NCBI GenBank assembly: GCA_902515355.1
Contig: CABXUA010000001.1
Span: 40,048-104,047, forward strand
Length of the DNA stretch: 64,000 nt
Direction: 5' to 3'
Source of the DNA: an uncultured Pelagibacteraceae bacterium
Lineage (GTDB): Bacteria; Pseudomonadota; Alphaproteobacteria; Pelagibacterales; Pelagibacteraceae
Shown: one piece after another, positions 62,947-64,000 of the stretch
How positions within the stretch are numbered: the first letter of the stretch is position 1
Layout: every line of letters starts with the position of its first letter
Notes under the pieces: model-generated
Databases searched by the model: none
The model's input: the letters and a program-made list of their open reading frames with translations, nothing else
What the model was told of the DNA's origin: nothing
Translations under genes and position numbers: made by a program

Positions 62947-64000
62947 TTAAGTATTAAATACCTTATTACATTTTTTTATAGAACTACTTAATACATCTAT
63001 ATCTTCCTTAGTGTTATAAATGCCAAAAGATGCTCTTGCAGATGCAGTTATTCCCATTTTTTCATGTAAAATTTGACAGCAGTGGTGGCCTGCTCTTATA
63101 GCCACTCCATCTTCATCAAGAATTGTTGCTATATCGTGTGGATGAATTCCTTTAATTGTAAAAGAAATTATTGAGCCTCTGTTTTTTGGCTCACCAATAA
63201 TTCTAACAGTATTATTTTTTTTAATTTCTTCTAGACCGTATTCCAAAATTTCCTTTTCATGTTGCAAAATATTTTTTATACCTACATCTTTTATAAATCT
63301 TATCGATTCTGAAAAACCTACAACTTCTGCAGTTTGTAAAGTTCCTGCTTCATATTTTGTAGGGCTACCAGGGAAAGTGATACTATCTTTTTTAACTTCT
63401 TCAATCATGCCTCCACCACCTTGGTAAGGAGGTAGTACATCTAGCCATTTCTTTTTAGCGTATAAAACACCCACTCCAGTTGGTCCATACATTTTGTGGC
63501 ATGAAATTGCATAAAAATCGCAACCTAATTTTTGCATATCTATTTCTAAGTGCGGTGCTCCTTGACAGCCATCTACTAGAACTGGAATTTTTTTCTCGCG
63601 GGCCAAATCTACGATCTCTTTTATCGGCATAATATAACCAGTAACATTGGATAGATGCGTAATTGAAATAATTTTTGTTTTGTTAGTTATCATTTTTTTT
63701 ATTTCATCAATATCTACTTCTCCTTTATCATTACATTTTGCAAATTTTATAATAGCTCCCTTTTTTTCTCTTAAAAAATGCCATGGAACATAATTAGCAT
63801 GATGTTCTAATTCTGTTATTAAAATTTCATCACCTGAATTTATAAATTTCTCACCAAATGATGATGCTACTAAATTAATTGCTTCTGTAGCATTTTTTGT
63901 AAATATTATTTCTTCTCTTGATTTTGCATTAATATATTCTTTCATCAAATCTCTTGTTTCCTCAAACCTGTTGGTTGCAGTAACAGCTAAAGAATGAACG
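62947..64000 (-). CDS. sufS: Cysteine desulfurase SufS, 5' end truncated by the window edge
   Basis: FTKNATEAINLVA, LVDGCQGAPHLEIDMQKLGCDFYAISCHKMYGPTGVGVLY, RAGHHCCQ; frame stays open to 64000 (VHSLAVTATNRFEETRDLMKEY). Confidence 0.95.
   Translation of the reverse strand, partial: VHSLAVTATNRFEETRDLMKEYINAKSREEIIFTKNATEAINLVASSFGEKFINSGDEILITELEHHANYVPWHFLREKKGAIIKFAKCNDKGEVDIDEIKKMITNKTKIISITHLSNVTGYIMPIKEIVDLAREKKIPVLVDGCQGAPHLEIDMQKLGCDFYAISCHKMYGPTGVGVLYAKKKWLDVLPPYQGGGGMIEEVKKDSITFPGSPTKYEAGTLQTAEVVGFSESIRFIKDVGIKNILQHEKEILEYGLEEIKKNNTVRIIGEPKNRGSIISFTIKGIHPHDIATILDEDGVAIRAGHHCCQILHEKMGITASARASFGIYNTKEDIDVLSSSIKKCNKVFNT

Noticed and set aside
1-64000. CRISPR array, transposon, prophage or toxin-antitoxin/defence locus
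   Set aside because: No regularly spaced repeats, transposase/integrase motifs or defence-type domains seen in the provided ORFs or by eye; A/T homopolymer runs reflect base composition.

Overview
This AT-rich, gene-dense window looks like a streamlined alphaproteobacterial chromosome, and gene content and compactness suggest the SAR11/Pelagibacterales lineage (inferred by eye, no search run). Most of it is conserved core synteny: kdsA(partial)-pyrG-secG-tpiA; ppiD-like-trpEGDC-lexA-gltX-ATP-grasp; the lpxB/lpxI/lpxA/fabZ/lpxD-skp-bamA-dxr-cdsA-uppS-frr-tsf-rpsB block; dnaE-lolD-lolC-proS-rnj-coaX-birA; a complete 14-gene nuoA-N operon; tRNA-Asp and tRNA-Val; a small sugar/glycan pair (848-aa fusion protein plus a GT17-like glycosyltransferase); lon-clpX-clpP-tig-tRNA-Leu-wecA-like-eamA; glnA; and part of a SUF Fe-S operon. 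I found no CRISPR arrays, transposons, prophage or obvious defence system. Points most worth a second look: a pseudoknotted rpsB leader that could cover the ribosome-binding region; a three-module epimerase/cupin/C-methyltransferase fusion next to a GT17-like gene; tRNA-Leu placed 6 nt upstream of the tig start codon; all four convergent gene pairs having no intergenic terminator space; missing pyrH and rseP slots in an otherwise conserved operon; a PQQ-type sugar dehydrogenase embedded in the lpx operon; paired LexA boxes spaced 21 bp apart; and a 54-aa ORF absent from the ORF track.
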